From a virus: a stretch of 32,856 nt of DNA. A program made the translations under genes and the position numbers. Position 1 is the stretch's first letter, and each line of letters opens with the position of its first letter. The stretch is taken from positions 1-32,856 of IMG/VR virus record IMGVR_UViG_3300048918_000121, one strand, 5' to 3'. Shown here in pieces: positions 22,658 to 31,269 of the stretch. Below the pieces are notes generated by a model. The model saw only the letters and a list, made by a program, of their open reading frames with translations, had not been told where the DNA came from and made no database searches.

Positions 22658-23613
22658 TGGCCATCGTTCAAGTCACGCTCGGCGACATCACGTTCGCCAG
22701 CATGGAAGTGCCCGAGCGGATCTCGTTCGGTGGCGATCAGGCGCTGACCATCCACAAGCTGATTGGCGGCAAGCGCGTCATTGATGCCATGGGTCAGGAC
22801 GACATGCCGATGGAATGGTCGGGACTTTTTCTGGGCCCGACGGCCATGGACCGTGCGCTCTACCTCGACACGCAGCGCACGCTCGGCCAGCAGCTGACGC
22901 TGACCTGGGACCGGCTCCGCTACGTGGTTGTCATCAAGCACTTCGAGGGCATCTATGAGTTCCCGACGCGCATCCCGTACCGCATCACGTGCGAGGTCGC
23001 CGAGAACCAGGTTCAGCCTGTGACGACGGTGGCGCCGACATCGATCGATGATCAGATGGACGGCGACATGAATGCGGCCAACGGCTACGGCTCGCTCATT
23101 GGAGACGGTCCGCTTTCGGCGGCACTGGGAACTCTGGGAACAGCGATTGGCGCTGTGTCGACCTTCGCCAATGCCGCACAGTCCACGATCAACAGCGTGC
23201 TCCAACCCATCGCCGCAGTGCAAAGCCGGGCACAAATCCTGATCAGCTCAGCGATCAATACGACGCAGAACGTCGGCACTCTGGGGGGCGTGCTGCCCAA
23301 TACGCCCGTGGCTCAGTCGGTCGCGGCGCTGAACAGTCAGGCGGTGGCCTTCTCCAGCCAGCCGGCACTGTCGGGGCTGATGAGCGTCATGGGGCGCATG
23401 ACCGCGAATCTCGGCAGCGTGTCAGGCAATTCCACGAGCGTGACGGTGGCCGGCGGCAACCTGTACTCCATTGCCTCGCAGCAGTACGGCGACCCGACGT
23501 CGTGGACGGCCATCGCGAAAGCCAATGGTTTGACCGACCCCGTGCTGGCCGGCGTTCAAACCGTCGTCGTGCCGAAGCAGCCTGATACGGCGGGAGGCAT
23601 CCTTGGTCAGTAG
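22657..23613 (+). CDS. Baseplate protein with C-terminal LysM domain
   Basis: The 318-residue protein starts MAIVQVTLGDITFASMEVPE and has IHKLIGGKRVIDAMGQDDMP, then YEFPTRIPYRITCEV, the fold of Mu gpN/P2-type proteins next to the hub. A long Ala/Ser/Thr-rich middle region follows. Residues about 265-312 form a LysM motif (SVTVAGGNLYSIASQQYGDP, SWTAIAKANGL, GVQTVVVPKQ), which binds peptidoglycan-type glycans. It overlaps the tape measure stop by one base and the hub start by 11 nt. Confidence 0.82.
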   Translation: MAIVQVTLGDITFASMEVPERISFGGDQALTIHKLIGGKRVIDAMGQDDMPMEWSGLFLGPTAMDRALYLDTQRTLGQQLTLTWDRLRYVVVIKHFEGIYEFPTRIPYRITCEVAENQVQPVTTVAPTSIDDQMDGDMNAANGYGSLIGDGPLSAALGTLGTAIGAVSTFANAAQSTINSVLQPIAAVQSRAQILISSAINTTQNVGTLGGVLPNTPVAQSVAALNSQAVAFSSQPALSGLMSVMGRMTANLGSVSGNSTSVTVAGGNLYSIASQQYGDPTSWTAIAKANGLTDPVLAGVQTVVVPKQPDTAGGILGQ

Positions 23614-24712
23614 CGCGAGTGGCCCGGTCCGCAACCCGCGCGGGATGGTCAAGATCAACGGGACGCCGGTGCAGGGATGGCTGTTCTGGGAGACCGAGAG
23701 CAATGCGTACCGCGAAGCCGACACGTTCCGAGTGGTGTTCGCACTGTCCGATCTCGTGGCGCCGTTCGATGAGGCATGGTTTGTCAGCCAGACGACCATT
23801 GGCGTGGAACTGCTCGTCGGCTTCCCGGCCGACCCGCTGAACTATGGAGCCTCGGATCTCGACAGCCAGATCATCGGAAACGTCGACGAAGTGAGCTATG
23901 ACCCGGTGCAGCGGACGCTCGAACTCTCCGGGCGCGACCTGACGTCTCTGCTGATCGACGCAAAGACCGCTGAGAAGTGGCAGAACCAGACGGCCAGCGA
24001 GATCGCTACGACGTTGGCAAAGCGCCATGGCCTGACGCCCGTGGTGACCGCGACGACGGACACGCTGGGCCGCTTCTACCAGATCGACCATGTGTCGACG
24101 ACGACCGTCCAGACCGAATGGGACTTCCTCTGCTGGATCGCCCAGCAGACGCAGTTCGTTGTCTACGTGAAGGGCAAGGAACTCCACTTCGAGCCTCAGC
24201 CCGACCCTTCCAAGGCTCCGCAATATCCGATCATCTGGACCCCGGCCGATGCCACGCAGACATTCAGCTCCAACACCAAGGAACTGAGCTTCTCGCGCAC
24301 GCTCACTGTCGGCAACACCATCAGCGTGACGGTGCGATCCTGGAACACCAAGCAGCGCACGGGCTTCAACGCAACTTACCCTCAGGGGCATGCCAAGGGC
24401 ATTCGCCCGGGCACGGCTACACAGCCAGCCCAGGCTTATTCCTACCAGATCCCCAACCTGACGCAGGACCAGGCGACTAAGCGTGCGCAGGCGATCTACA
24501 ACGAGCTGATCAAGAACGAGATGCGCATGCACGCGTCGCTACCAGGCGACAACGAGCTATCGACGCTACACGTGATCCCCGTCAGCGGCACCGGGACGGT
24601 GTTCGATCAGAACTACTTTCCCGAGGCGATTACGCGGCGCCTCGACTTCAATGGCGGTTACACGATGGAAGCGCGCTGTCGCAATCACTCGTCCGACGTG
24701 GTGCCAGCATGA
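23603..24712 (+). CDS. Baseplate hub protein (gpD/gp27-like)
   Basis: The 369-residue protein contains the hub signature region ELSGRDLTSLLIDAKTAEKW, then ASEIATTLAKRHGL, FYQIDHVSTTTVQTEWDFLC, WIAQQTQFVVYVKGKELHFE, as in P2 gpD and Mu gp44. It forms the central trimer to which the spike attaches. The start is TTG at 23603 after CGGGAGGC, inside the LysM gene. No other start gives a complete N-terminus as well placed. Confidence 0.88.
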   Translation: MVSSASGPVRNPRGMVKINGTPVQGWLFWETESNAYREADTFRVVFALSDLVAPFDEAWFVSQTTIGVELLVGFPADPLNYGASDLDSQIIGNVDEVSYDPVQRTLELSGRDLTSLLIDAKTAEKWQNQTASEIATTLAKRHGLTPVVTATTDTLGRFYQIDHVSTTTVQTEWDFLCWIAQQTQFVVYVKGKELHFEPQPDPSKAPQYPIIWTPADATQTFSSNTKELSFSRTLTVGNTISVTVRSWNTKQRTGFNATYPQGHAKGIRPGTATQPAQAYSYQIPNLTQDQATKRAQAIYNELIKNEMRMHASLPGDNELSTLHVIPVSGTGTVFDQNYFPEAITRRLDFNGGYTMEARCRNHSSDVVPA

Positions 24713-25311
24713 GCATGGGTCGCCTCCAGAACGCGATGCGCGCTCAGGCCAATCTCGCCAACCAGTCACGCACGTTTTCGCGCCTTGGCGTGGTCAGCGC
24801 CTATGATCCGAACACCTACAGCGTCAAGGTGATGTTCCAGCCCGATGGGAATGAGACCGGGTGGATTCCCCTGGGAACGCTTCAAGTGGGAAGTGGTTTC
24901 GGCATCTATGCCGCTCCGAACATTGGCGACCAGATCGAAGTGCGTTTCCAAGAGGGCGACCGGGACACCGGCGTCGCCGGTCCGGTCGTGTTCGACAACC
25001 AGAGTCCTCCAGCCCCCGTTCCCGCTGGCGAAATCTGGGTGCTGCACAAGAGCGGCGCATTCTTCAAGCTGACCAATGACGGGAAGGCCGCATTCAACGA
25101 CGGTAAGGGCGGCTCAGTCACTCTCAACGGCGATGGCACGGTCACATCCACCGGCGCGTGGACTCATCAAGGCGCCATGCATATCACGCAGACGTTGCAG
25201 GTCGACCAGCAGACGACGCTTGCCGACGTTTCATCGAATAGCCACGACATCGGCAGCACGCACAAGCATCTGAACTCCGGTGGCTCCGGCCTCGGCGGAA
25301 TTCCGCAGTAA
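24709..25311 (+). CDS. Baseplate spike protein (gpV-like)
   Basis: The 200-residue protein has an OB-fold region (LGVVSAYDPNTYSVKVMFQP, TGWIPLGTLQVGSG, PNIGDQIEVRFQEGDRDTG) as in P2 gpV. A beta-helical spike follows (KAAFNDGKGGSVTLNGDGTV). The end SNSHDIGSTHKHLNSGG contains a His-x-His pair of the kind that binds a metal ion at the tip of gpV-type spikes. The spike pierces the outer membrane. ATG 24709 overlaps the hub stop by 4 nt. Confidence 0.9.
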   Translation: MSMGRLQNAMRAQANLANQSRTFSRLGVVSAYDPNTYSVKVMFQPDGNETGWIPLGTLQVGSGFGIYAAPNIGDQIEVRFQEGDRDTGVAGPVVFDNQSPPAPVPAGEIWVLHKSGAFFKLTNDGKAAFNDGKGGSVTLNGDGTVTSTGAWTHQGAMHITQTLQVDQQTTLADVSSNSHDIGSTHKHLNSGGSGLGGIPQ

Positions 25312-25320
25312 GGAATGGTC

Positions 25321-25695
25321 ATGGCTCTGATCAACGACATCTCCCATTACTGGGGGAGCGACGTCGCTTCGTCTGCAGTAGGCGACCTTGGGCTTGCATC
25401 GTCCACTTTGCGTGGACAGCAGCGCGTTCTGCGGCGGCTTCTGACTAACCCCGGCGATTACATCTTTCATCCGACCTACGGTGCTGGGCTGGCGCGTTAC
25501 GTTGGCAGCACCGCCGGCGTCGACGAGATCAAGGCGCTGATCCGAGGTCAGATGCTTCTCGAAGAGGCGGTAGCGAAATCGCCGGCGCCGGTCGTCAACG
25601 TTCAGCGCATCACCAGCGGCGTAGCGGTCCAGGTGAACTACAACGACGCGCCCTCCGGCCAGCCGGTCATCTTGTCCTTCAACATCAGCCTGTGA
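25321..25695 (+). CDS. Baseplate wedge protein (gpW/gp25-like)
   Basis: The 124-residue protein shows the gp25-like pattern: GLASSTLRGQQRVLRRLLTN, PGDYIFHPTYGAGLARYV, IRGQMLLEEAVAKSPAPVVN. In P2 and T4 this protein links the baseplate wedge to the sheath. Of two ATGs (25315 and 25321) the second is favoured because TAAGGA lies 7 nt before it, while the first is too close to that site. Confidence 0.85.
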   Translation: MALINDISHYWGSDVASSAVGDLGLASSTLRGQQRVLRRLLTNPGDYIFHPTYGAGLARYVGSTAGVDEIKALIRGQMLLEEAVAKSPAPVVNVQRITSGVAVQVNYNDAPSGQPVILSFNISL

Positions 25696-25703
25696 GCGCT
25701 TAA

Positions 25704-26831
25704 ATGCCCAGCATGTCCTCCAAGAGTTTCACGCAGATCGTCTCCGATATGGTGACGGCGGTGCAGGGTAGGGCGACGGCGCTCATCGACTTCGCTATCG
25801 GCTCTGTACTACGCAGCGTCGTCGAAGCCGTGGCGTCGGTCGTCGTCTGGCTGGAAAGCCTCATCCTGGTCTTGCTGCAGACCACTCGCGCGGCGACTTC
25901 GAGCGGAGCCGACCTTGACTCGTTCGTGGCCGACTTCGGGCTCACGCGCCTGCCCGCCCAAATGGCGACCGGCCAGGTCACGTTTTCCCGATTCACGGCC
26001 ACGACGCAGGCGCTTGTGCCGGTGGGCGCGCTCATCCAGACAAGCGACGGCACGCAGCAGTTTGTGGTGATTGCTGACACCACGCAGCCAGCCTATAACG
26101 CCTCCCTCGGCGCATATGTGCTGGCTCCCGGCACAGCGAGCGCGCCGGCGACCGTCCAGGCGGTGAATGCTGGCGCAGCGGGCAATGTCGCGGCGGGAAC
26201 GATAACGGTCATTGCGCAGGCCATTGCCTACGTCGATACGGTGACTAACATCTTGGGATTCACTAGTGGCGCGGATGCCGAAACGGATGCGGCATTGCGC
26301 GCTCGCTTCGTCGCCTACATTGCCAGCCTCTCCAAAGCGACGAAGACAGCCATTGCCAACGCCATCCTGAGCCTGAAGACGGGCGTGAGCGAAACGCTGG
26401 TGGAGAATGCGCTCTACAACGGCACCTACAAACCGGGCTACTTCTATGCCGTGGTGGACGACGGGACGGGTACACCGGGGTCGTCATTCCTCTCGTCGGC
26501 CTCCAATGCGATCGATGCCGTTCGCCCCTTCACCGTAGCCTTCGGCGTGTTTGCTCCCATCGTCGTGACGGCCAATGCCGCCATGACCGCGACCATTGCG
26601 GCCGGCTATGACCCAGTGGCCACCAAGGCCACGGTGCGCGCCGCGGTACTGGCGTATATCGGCTCGCTGACGCTCGGCCAGATCCTCCCGTATACCCGCC
26701 TGCTACAGATTGCCTACGACTCGTCGCCGGGAGTCACGAACATCACCGGACTGACGCTCAATGGCGGAACGGCTGACCTCGCCGCGACGGCGCAGCAGCG
26801 CATCCTCGCCGGCACGGTGACTGTCTCGTGA
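25704..26831 (+). CDS. Baseplate assembly protein J
   Basis: The 375-residue protein matches the Baseplate_J family: N-terminal helices (IDFAIGSVLRSVVEAVASVV), DLDSFVADFGLTRLPAQMAT, GQVTFSRFT, VPVGALIQTSDGTQQFV, then the family-typical TSGADAETDAALRARFVAYI and the C-terminal LPYTRLLQIAYDSSPGVTNI. It forms the wedge ring of the baseplate. Close spacing to the W-like gene and overlap with the I-like gene fit the W-J-I order of P2. Confidence 0.92.
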   Translation: MPSMSSKSFTQIVSDMVTAVQGRATALIDFAIGSVLRSVVEAVASVVVWLESLILVLLQTTRAATSSGADLDSFVADFGLTRLPAQMATGQVTFSRFTATTQALVPVGALIQTSDGTQQFVVIADTTQPAYNASLGAYVLAPGTASAPATVQAVNAGAAGNVAAGTITVIAQAIAYVDTVTNILGFTSGADAETDAALRARFVAYIASLSKATKTAIANAILSLKTGVSETLVENALYNGTYKPGYFYAVVDDGTGTPGSSFLSSASNAIDAVRPFTVAFGVFAPIVVTANAAMTATIAAGYDPVATKATVRAAVLAYIGSLTLGQILPYTRLLQIAYDSSPGVTNITGLTLNGGTADLAATAQQRILAGTVTVS

Positions 26832-27505
26832 TTGGCGACCAGACCGACATCTTCAACCGCCTGAAGGGCATGCTCCCTTCGCGGTGGTTCGGTACGGCAT
26901 CGGACCCGGTGCCGCTTGTCGACGCCGTCTTGAGTGGCTTTGCCACGTCGCTGGCGTTCCTCTACTCGCTGTACCTGTACGCGAAGCTGCAGACTCGCAT
27001 CAACACAGCGACGGACGGCTGGCTTGACTTGATCGCTGCCGACTTCTTCGGACCGGCCGGACTGCAGCGCAAGACCGGACAGTCGGACAGCTCCTACCGC
27101 AACGCGATCAAGGTCGCCCTGCTGCGCGAGAAGGCGACGCGCAACGCGATCATCAATACGCTCACGTCCCTCACGGGGCGAGCGCCGGTCATTATCGAAC
27201 CGCAGCGCCCAGCCGATACTGGCGCCTATGGGGCGCCGAACAGCGGCTACGGCGTTGCGGGCTCCTATGGCTCGCTGGTGCTTCCGTATCAAGCGTTCGT
27301 CACGGCCTACCGTCCGATCAGCAACATCGGTATCGCCAATGTCGCCGGCTACGGCATATCGACCGGTGGCTATAGCCAGCCGTCGCAGGCCGAGTACGCA
27401 TCGATGTCCATGGTTTCCGGTGGCGTCACCGATAGCGACATCTTCGCCGCGATCGATGCCGTGAAGCCTGCCGGCACGATTGTGTGGACCCGCATCAGCA
27501 ACTGA
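26828..27505 (+). CDS. Tail protein I-like baseplate component
   Basis: The 225-residue protein starts with GTG at 26828, overlapping gene J by 4 nt. It contains DIFNRLKGMLPSRWFG, then TRINTATDGWLDLIAADFFG and SYRNAIKVALLREKATRNAI, a helical pattern of wedge proteins following gpJ (P2 gpI or Mu gp48 position). The C-terminal half is rich in Gly, Tyr and Ser (YGAPNSGYGVAGSYGSLVLP), as in adapters that carry tail fibres. Role from position and pattern. Confidence 0.78.
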   Translation: MIGDQTDIFNRLKGMLPSRWFGTASDPVPLVDAVLSGFATSLAFLYSLYLYAKLQTRINTATDGWLDLIAADFFGPAGLQRKTGQSDSSYRNAIKVALLREKATRNAIINTLTSLTGRAPVIIEPQRPADTGAYGAPNSGYGVAGSYGSLVLPYQAFVTAYRPISNIGIANVAGYGISTGGYSQPSQAEYASMSMVSGGVTDSDIFAAIDAVKPAGTIVWTRISN

Positions 27506-27528
27506 CGCCACGCACCACCACTTCCAAC

Positions 27529-27553
27529 AAGCCCGCCATGTGCGGGCTTTTTT
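27529..27553 (+). terminator. Terminator-like hairpin before tail fibre gene
   Basis: AAGCCCGC (27529-27536) pairs with GCGGGCTT (27542-27549) around CATGT, with six T residues (27548-27553). It is the only sizeable break in the tail operon between baseplate and fibre genes. Confidence 0.82.
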
Positions 27554-27571
27554 ATTGCCCAGGAGCACGCC

Positions 27572-29218
27572 TTGGACCGTCAAATCGTCTATCCCGGCCA
27601 GATCCCGCTTGAAACGGATCTGCTCAATACCAACCGATACACAATGATCGCTCTGGGCAAATTGACCGGCGCGATTTTCGGTACGGCAACCAATGTCGTG
27701 AACGGCCTGGCTGTGGTTCCGACAGGACCGGCGAGCCTGAACGTCAACGTCAATCAGGGCGAAATCTATTCGCTCCAAAACGTCGATAACACGGCCTACA
27801 GCTCACTACCAGCCGATACGACCGACACTGTCGTGAAGCAGGGCGTTTTGCTTCAGGCTGCGACGCTTGCATGTGCCGCACCATCGACGGCCGGCTTTTC
27901 GATCAACTATCTGATCGAGGCGACATACCAGGACGCCGATACGGGATCGGTGGTGCTTCCGTATTACAACGCGAGCAATCCGTCGCAGGCCTACAGCGGT
28001 CCCAATAACTCTGGCACCGCTCAGAACACAAAGCGTGCCGGATCGGTCGTGCTACAGGCGAAGGCAGGCATTGCGGCGGCTACCGGAACGCAGACTACGC
28101 CTGCAGTTGATGCCGGCTATGTCGCTCTGGCCGTCGTCACCGTTGCCAATGGGCAGTCGACGATCACCTCCGGCAATATCACTGCGGTGACGGGAAACAC
28201 CCTTCCGGCCGACCTGCTGCATGCGATCCAGAACAACCAGCTCATCTACGCAAAAGACACCGGCACCGCCAATACCTGCGTGGTCAGCCTGCAGCCCGCT
28301 CCAGCGGCATTGTTGGATGGACTGCTGGTGGAATTCCAGGTGGCCGTCACGAACACCGGCGCAGCTACGCTCAACCTAAACGGCCTGGGTGCGAAGCCCA
28401 TCCTTGGTGGCGCTCACCTGGCCCTGCAGGGCGGCGAACTGGTCGCCAACGGCAAGGCGCAGGCCATGTACCACGGCGGCCTTGCCTCGTGGGTGTTGCT
28501 GAGCTGTACGGGCGGCGCGGAACAGGTCGGCACGGCCAGTGGGTCGAATCAAGCGATGCCATTGGGCCAGGCTACGGGGCGCCTGATCGGCGTGCAGGTG
28601 TTCGGCACGGCAGGCACCTCCACCTACACGCCCACCGCAGGTACGACGAAGTGCCGCGTGACGGTCATCGCGGGCGGCGGCTCGGGCGGCGGCGCGACGG
28701 CTACCACGAGTGGGCAGCTGGCGGTCGGTGGTGGTGGTGGCGGTGGCGGTTACTCCATCGGCCTGTTCCCGGTGGCAAGTCTGACAGGACAGACGATTAC
28801 GGTTGGCGCAGGCGGTGCGGCGGCGGCGGGTGTGGGTAATGCCGGCGGCAATTCCAGCATTGGTGCCGTGCTGTCGGCGATCGGCGGATTCGGCGGTAGC
28901 TTCGGCTCCGCAGGCGTCGCCACGATCGTGCAGGCAGGCGGCGTGGGCGGCACAGGCTCGGTCGGCGGTTATGTGGCGGGTGCCGGCGGCAACGGCCAGC
29001 CGGCTATCGGCTTCACGACCGCCAACTTCGTTTCGGGCGCCGGCGGCAGCTCGCTGTACACCGGCGGCGGCCAGGGTCGCGCGTCGACCACAGGCAACGG
29101 CCTCGGCCCTGCCGGCCCGGGTTGCGGCTCGGGTGGTGCTGCCAGCGCCAACGGCACGGGCGGTTTTACGTCCGCAGCAGGCGCGGCCGGTCTTGTCCTG
29201 ATTGAGGAATACTACTGA
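27572..29218 (+). CDS. Tail fibre with glycine-rich C-terminal domain
   Basis: The 548-residue protein has an N-terminal part resembling baseplate-attachment regions (MDRQIVYPGQIPLETDLLNT), then FTVQ-like beta repeats. From about residue 361 to the end it is extremely Gly-rich (VIAGGGSGGG, GGGGGGGGYSIGLFP, GAGGAAAAGVGNAGGNSSIG), closing with GAAGLVLIEEYY. Gly-rich receptor-binding domains of this type can fold as polyglycine-II sandwiches, as known for phage S16 gp38. The start is TTG at 27572 after CCAGGAG. The stop overlaps the tailspike ATG. Confidence 0.85.
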   Translation: MDRQIVYPGQIPLETDLLNTNRYTMIALGKLTGAIFGTATNVVNGLAVVPTGPASLNVNVNQGEIYSLQNVDNTAYSSLPADTTDTVVKQGVLLQAATLACAAPSTAGFSINYLIEATYQDADTGSVVLPYYNASNPSQAYSGPNNSGTAQNTKRAGSVVLQAKAGIAAATGTQTTPAVDAGYVALAVVTVANGQSTITSGNITAVTGNTLPADLLHAIQNNQLIYAKDTGTANTCVVSLQPAPAALLDGLLVEFQVAVTNTGAATLNLNGLGAKPILGGAHLALQGGELVANGKAQAMYHGGLASWVLLSCTGGAEQVGTASGSNQAMPLGQATGRLIGVQVFGTAGTSTYTPTAGTTKCRVTVIAGGGSGGGATATTSGQLAVGGGGGGGGYSIGLFPVASLTGQTITVGAGGAAAAGVGNAGGNSSIGAVLSAIGGFGGSFGSAGVATIVQAGGVGGTGSVGGYVAGAGGNGQPAIGFTTANFVSGAGGSSLYTGGGQGRASTTGNGLGPAGPGCGSGGAASANGTGGFTSAAGAAGLVLIEEYY

Positions 29219-31152
29219 TGAGCGCGACGTATCCGTTCACGCTGCAGCAGTTTGGTGGTGCCGACGATGGCACCACCAACAACTCGACGGCGGCCGCGGC
29301 GGCACTGGCAAACATGCCTGCAGGCGCGACGCTCGCTTGCCCGTGGGAGACCACGGGCGCCTATGCCTTTACGACGAATAACACCAGCTTTGCGGGTGTG
29401 GCACTCGAGCCGGATGCTGGCGTGACCTTCCACGTGACACAGAGCGTACTGCCGTTCCGCGGGCTGTCCTATTTGCGGACGACCAAAGACCTCACATTGC
29501 ACTACGACGACATCAACACCAATTACACGCTGTCGTCGGCGTTTCAGGCGGGTTTCGAAAAGAAGCGCATATGGCTTGACGAAACCGACGCCGACACATC
29601 GACCTATCAAGCCATCGCCCTTTCGAGTTTGATCAATGAGGCAGTGTCGTGGCCAAGCGGGGACGCGTGGACGGCCACCAGCCTTGGCACTCCCAGCGGG
29701 AGCGAACCATACCCCTACATGTACTGGTCTGGGCTCAGTAACGTCACTTGGTATGCCAGCACTATGTCGGTGCGCGGCGGCGACGAAATCAGCGCGTCAT
29801 TTGACACCGGCGGCATCTACAACCGCGCCAGTGTCGTACGCACCACGGCAGGCTACTACGCGGTGTACGCGCCGGGCGGGGGCGCGGCGCCCGTGCTGGT
29901 GACCAAGTTGATCGGCCAGTCAGCCACGTCGCAGACGTTGGGCGTTGGTTCGCAGTTCACCACGCAGCCGCAGTATTACGCCGAAAACTGCGTGCATACG
30001 ATCCGCGTGATTGATCGTTTCCATTTCGAAATCCTGCTTAACGGCGTGACGTTGACCGGCCCGATTGCCACGGCGGGCGCCATCTACCGCGCAGGTTTCG
30101 GCGTCATGGCTGGCGCAAGCGTAACCAGCATGTCGATCACCGGATGGGTCAAGGTTCAGAACAAGCCCGCCGGCGGTAAGCCGCCGTTGTACATCGTAGC
30201 CTACGGCGACAGCCTCACCGAAGATACGCATGGTGGCTGGCCCTATGCCATGCGCGAAGCGTTGGACGGAAGCGCCGGCACGCGCGTGGCTACCGTCGTC
30301 AATCGTGCCACGGCGGGATACACGTCCGCCCAGGCGCTCTCGACCATGACGGCTACCCCGCCAGCAGGCTTCAATGTATGCGTGATCGGCATCGGCACCA
30401 ACGACATACAGACGGGTGTTTCTGTTGCCACCTGCATAAGCAACATCGCTTCGATGGTCGCGCTGTGCAACAGCAACGGTGCGCTTCCGGTCGTGTGGGT
30501 GCCACCTTTGTGGTACACGCAGGCCGAAGCCGGTAGCGGTAATGGCCAGCCGTCTGGTAATTCGGCGTCAGGTTCCGCCATGCGCGCCGCCATCATGCGT
30601 TACTGTGGAGCGCATGGTATTGCGTGCATAGACCTCACGCAGATCACAGGACCCATCGACGTACGATACCTGCAAAACTCGGGCGGCGCGTCGGGTGCCG
30701 ATTCGATGGTCCGCGACAACATCCATCCGACTGCCTACAGCTATCGCCTGATCGGCCGGGCCATAGCGCGGCGCGTGCTTGGCCTCTTCTCGCCGGCCTG
30801 CGGTCGCGCGGTGGCTTATCAGCCCATGAGCCCGACACCTGCCGGGCAGAATGGGTGGACGGTCACGCAGGCGAATTACTCGGTGACTCGAGATGGCCTG
30901 GTGCAGCTGGGTGGGGTACTCACCAATTTCGGCAGCGCCAATCTGACGAACGGCATCCAGTTCATGCAGTTGCCGGAACACATTCGTCCGTCAGCAGCAT
31001 GCCGATTCGCCTGTTTCGCAAGCCTGAGCACGGGCGCCTACGTGACGGTTTGCGTGCAGATAGACACGGCAGGCAACTGCACCGTATATGGCCTTCCCAG
31101 CACGACGAACTATTTCAGCCTGGACAACTGCGCATATCAAAGTGCTGGCTGA
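29218..31152 (+). CDS. Tailspike with SGNH/GDSL esterase domain
   Basis: The 644-residue protein has an N-terminal FTLQQFGGADDGTTNNSTAA stretch like the cap of beta-helical tailspikes. A middle beta-rich region (about 60-320) follows. The SGNH hydrolase domain has block I YIVAYGDSLTED with nucleophile Ser332, block III GIGTNDIQTG with Asn395, and block V DNIHP with Asp500 and His503, so the triad is intact. The C-terminal part (545-644) is beta-rich. Such domains deacetylate surface polysaccharides. The likely substrate is host O-antigen or capsule (inference). It begins at the end of the fibre gene. Confidence 0.88.
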   Translation: MSATYPFTLQQFGGADDGTTNNSTAAAAALANMPAGATLACPWETTGAYAFTTNNTSFAGVALEPDAGVTFHVTQSVLPFRGLSYLRTTKDLTLHYDDINTNYTLSSAFQAGFEKKRIWLDETDADTSTYQAIALSSLINEAVSWPSGDAWTATSLGTPSGSEPYPYMYWSGLSNVTWYASTMSVRGGDEISASFDTGGIYNRASVVRTTAGYYAVYAPGGGAAPVLVTKLIGQSATSQTLGVGSQFTTQPQYYAENCVHTIRVIDRFHFEILLNGVTLTGPIATAGAIYRAGFGVMAGASVTSMSITGWVKVQNKPAGGKPPLYIVAYGDSLTEDTHGGWPYAMREALDGSAGTRVATVVNRATAGYTSAQALSTMTATPPAGFNVCVIGIGTNDIQTGVSVATCISNIASMVALCNSNGALPVVWVPPLWYTQAEAGSGNGQPSGNSASGSAMRAAIMRYCGAHGIACIDLTQITGPIDVRYLQNSGGASGADSMVRDNIHPTAYSYRLIGRAIARRVLGLFSPACGRAVAYQPMSPTPAGQNGWTVTQANYSVTRDGLVQLGGVLTNFGSANLTNGIQFMQLPEHIRPSAACRFACFASLSTGAYVTVCVQIDTAGNCTVYGLPSTTNYFSLDNCAYQSAG

Positions 31153-31266
31153 TCACCATTGACGTTCGAGCCACTCCTGATGGGTTTCCTCGAGTTCTTC
31201 CTTGATTGGCGTGGGTCGATCCAGCCAGTCAAGGAAGGATTCAAACCATCGAGCAATGCGTTTCAT
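31153..31266 (-). CDS. 37-residue protein coupled to the acyltransferase
   Basis: The short minus-strand ORF encodes MKRIARWFESFLDWLDRPTP and then IKEELEETHQEWLERQW. AAGGA stands 7 nt before its ATG, inside the end of the acyltransferase gene, and its start is 3 nt after that stop. The protein is an amphipathic, Trp-rich helix with a basic N-terminus and an acidic C-terminal helix. Coupling suggests it works with the acyltransferase, perhaps as a small membrane-surface partner (inference). The stop at 31153-31155 lies directly after the tailspike gene, so the two genes converge. Confidence 0.65.
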   Translation of the reverse strand: MKRIARWFESFLDWLDRPTPIKEELEETHQEWLERQW

Positions 31267-31269
31267 GGA

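Noticed and set aside
23387-24532. Minus-strand ORF of 381 codons
   Set aside because: It is antisense to the baseplate LysM and hub genes and has no recognisable domain.
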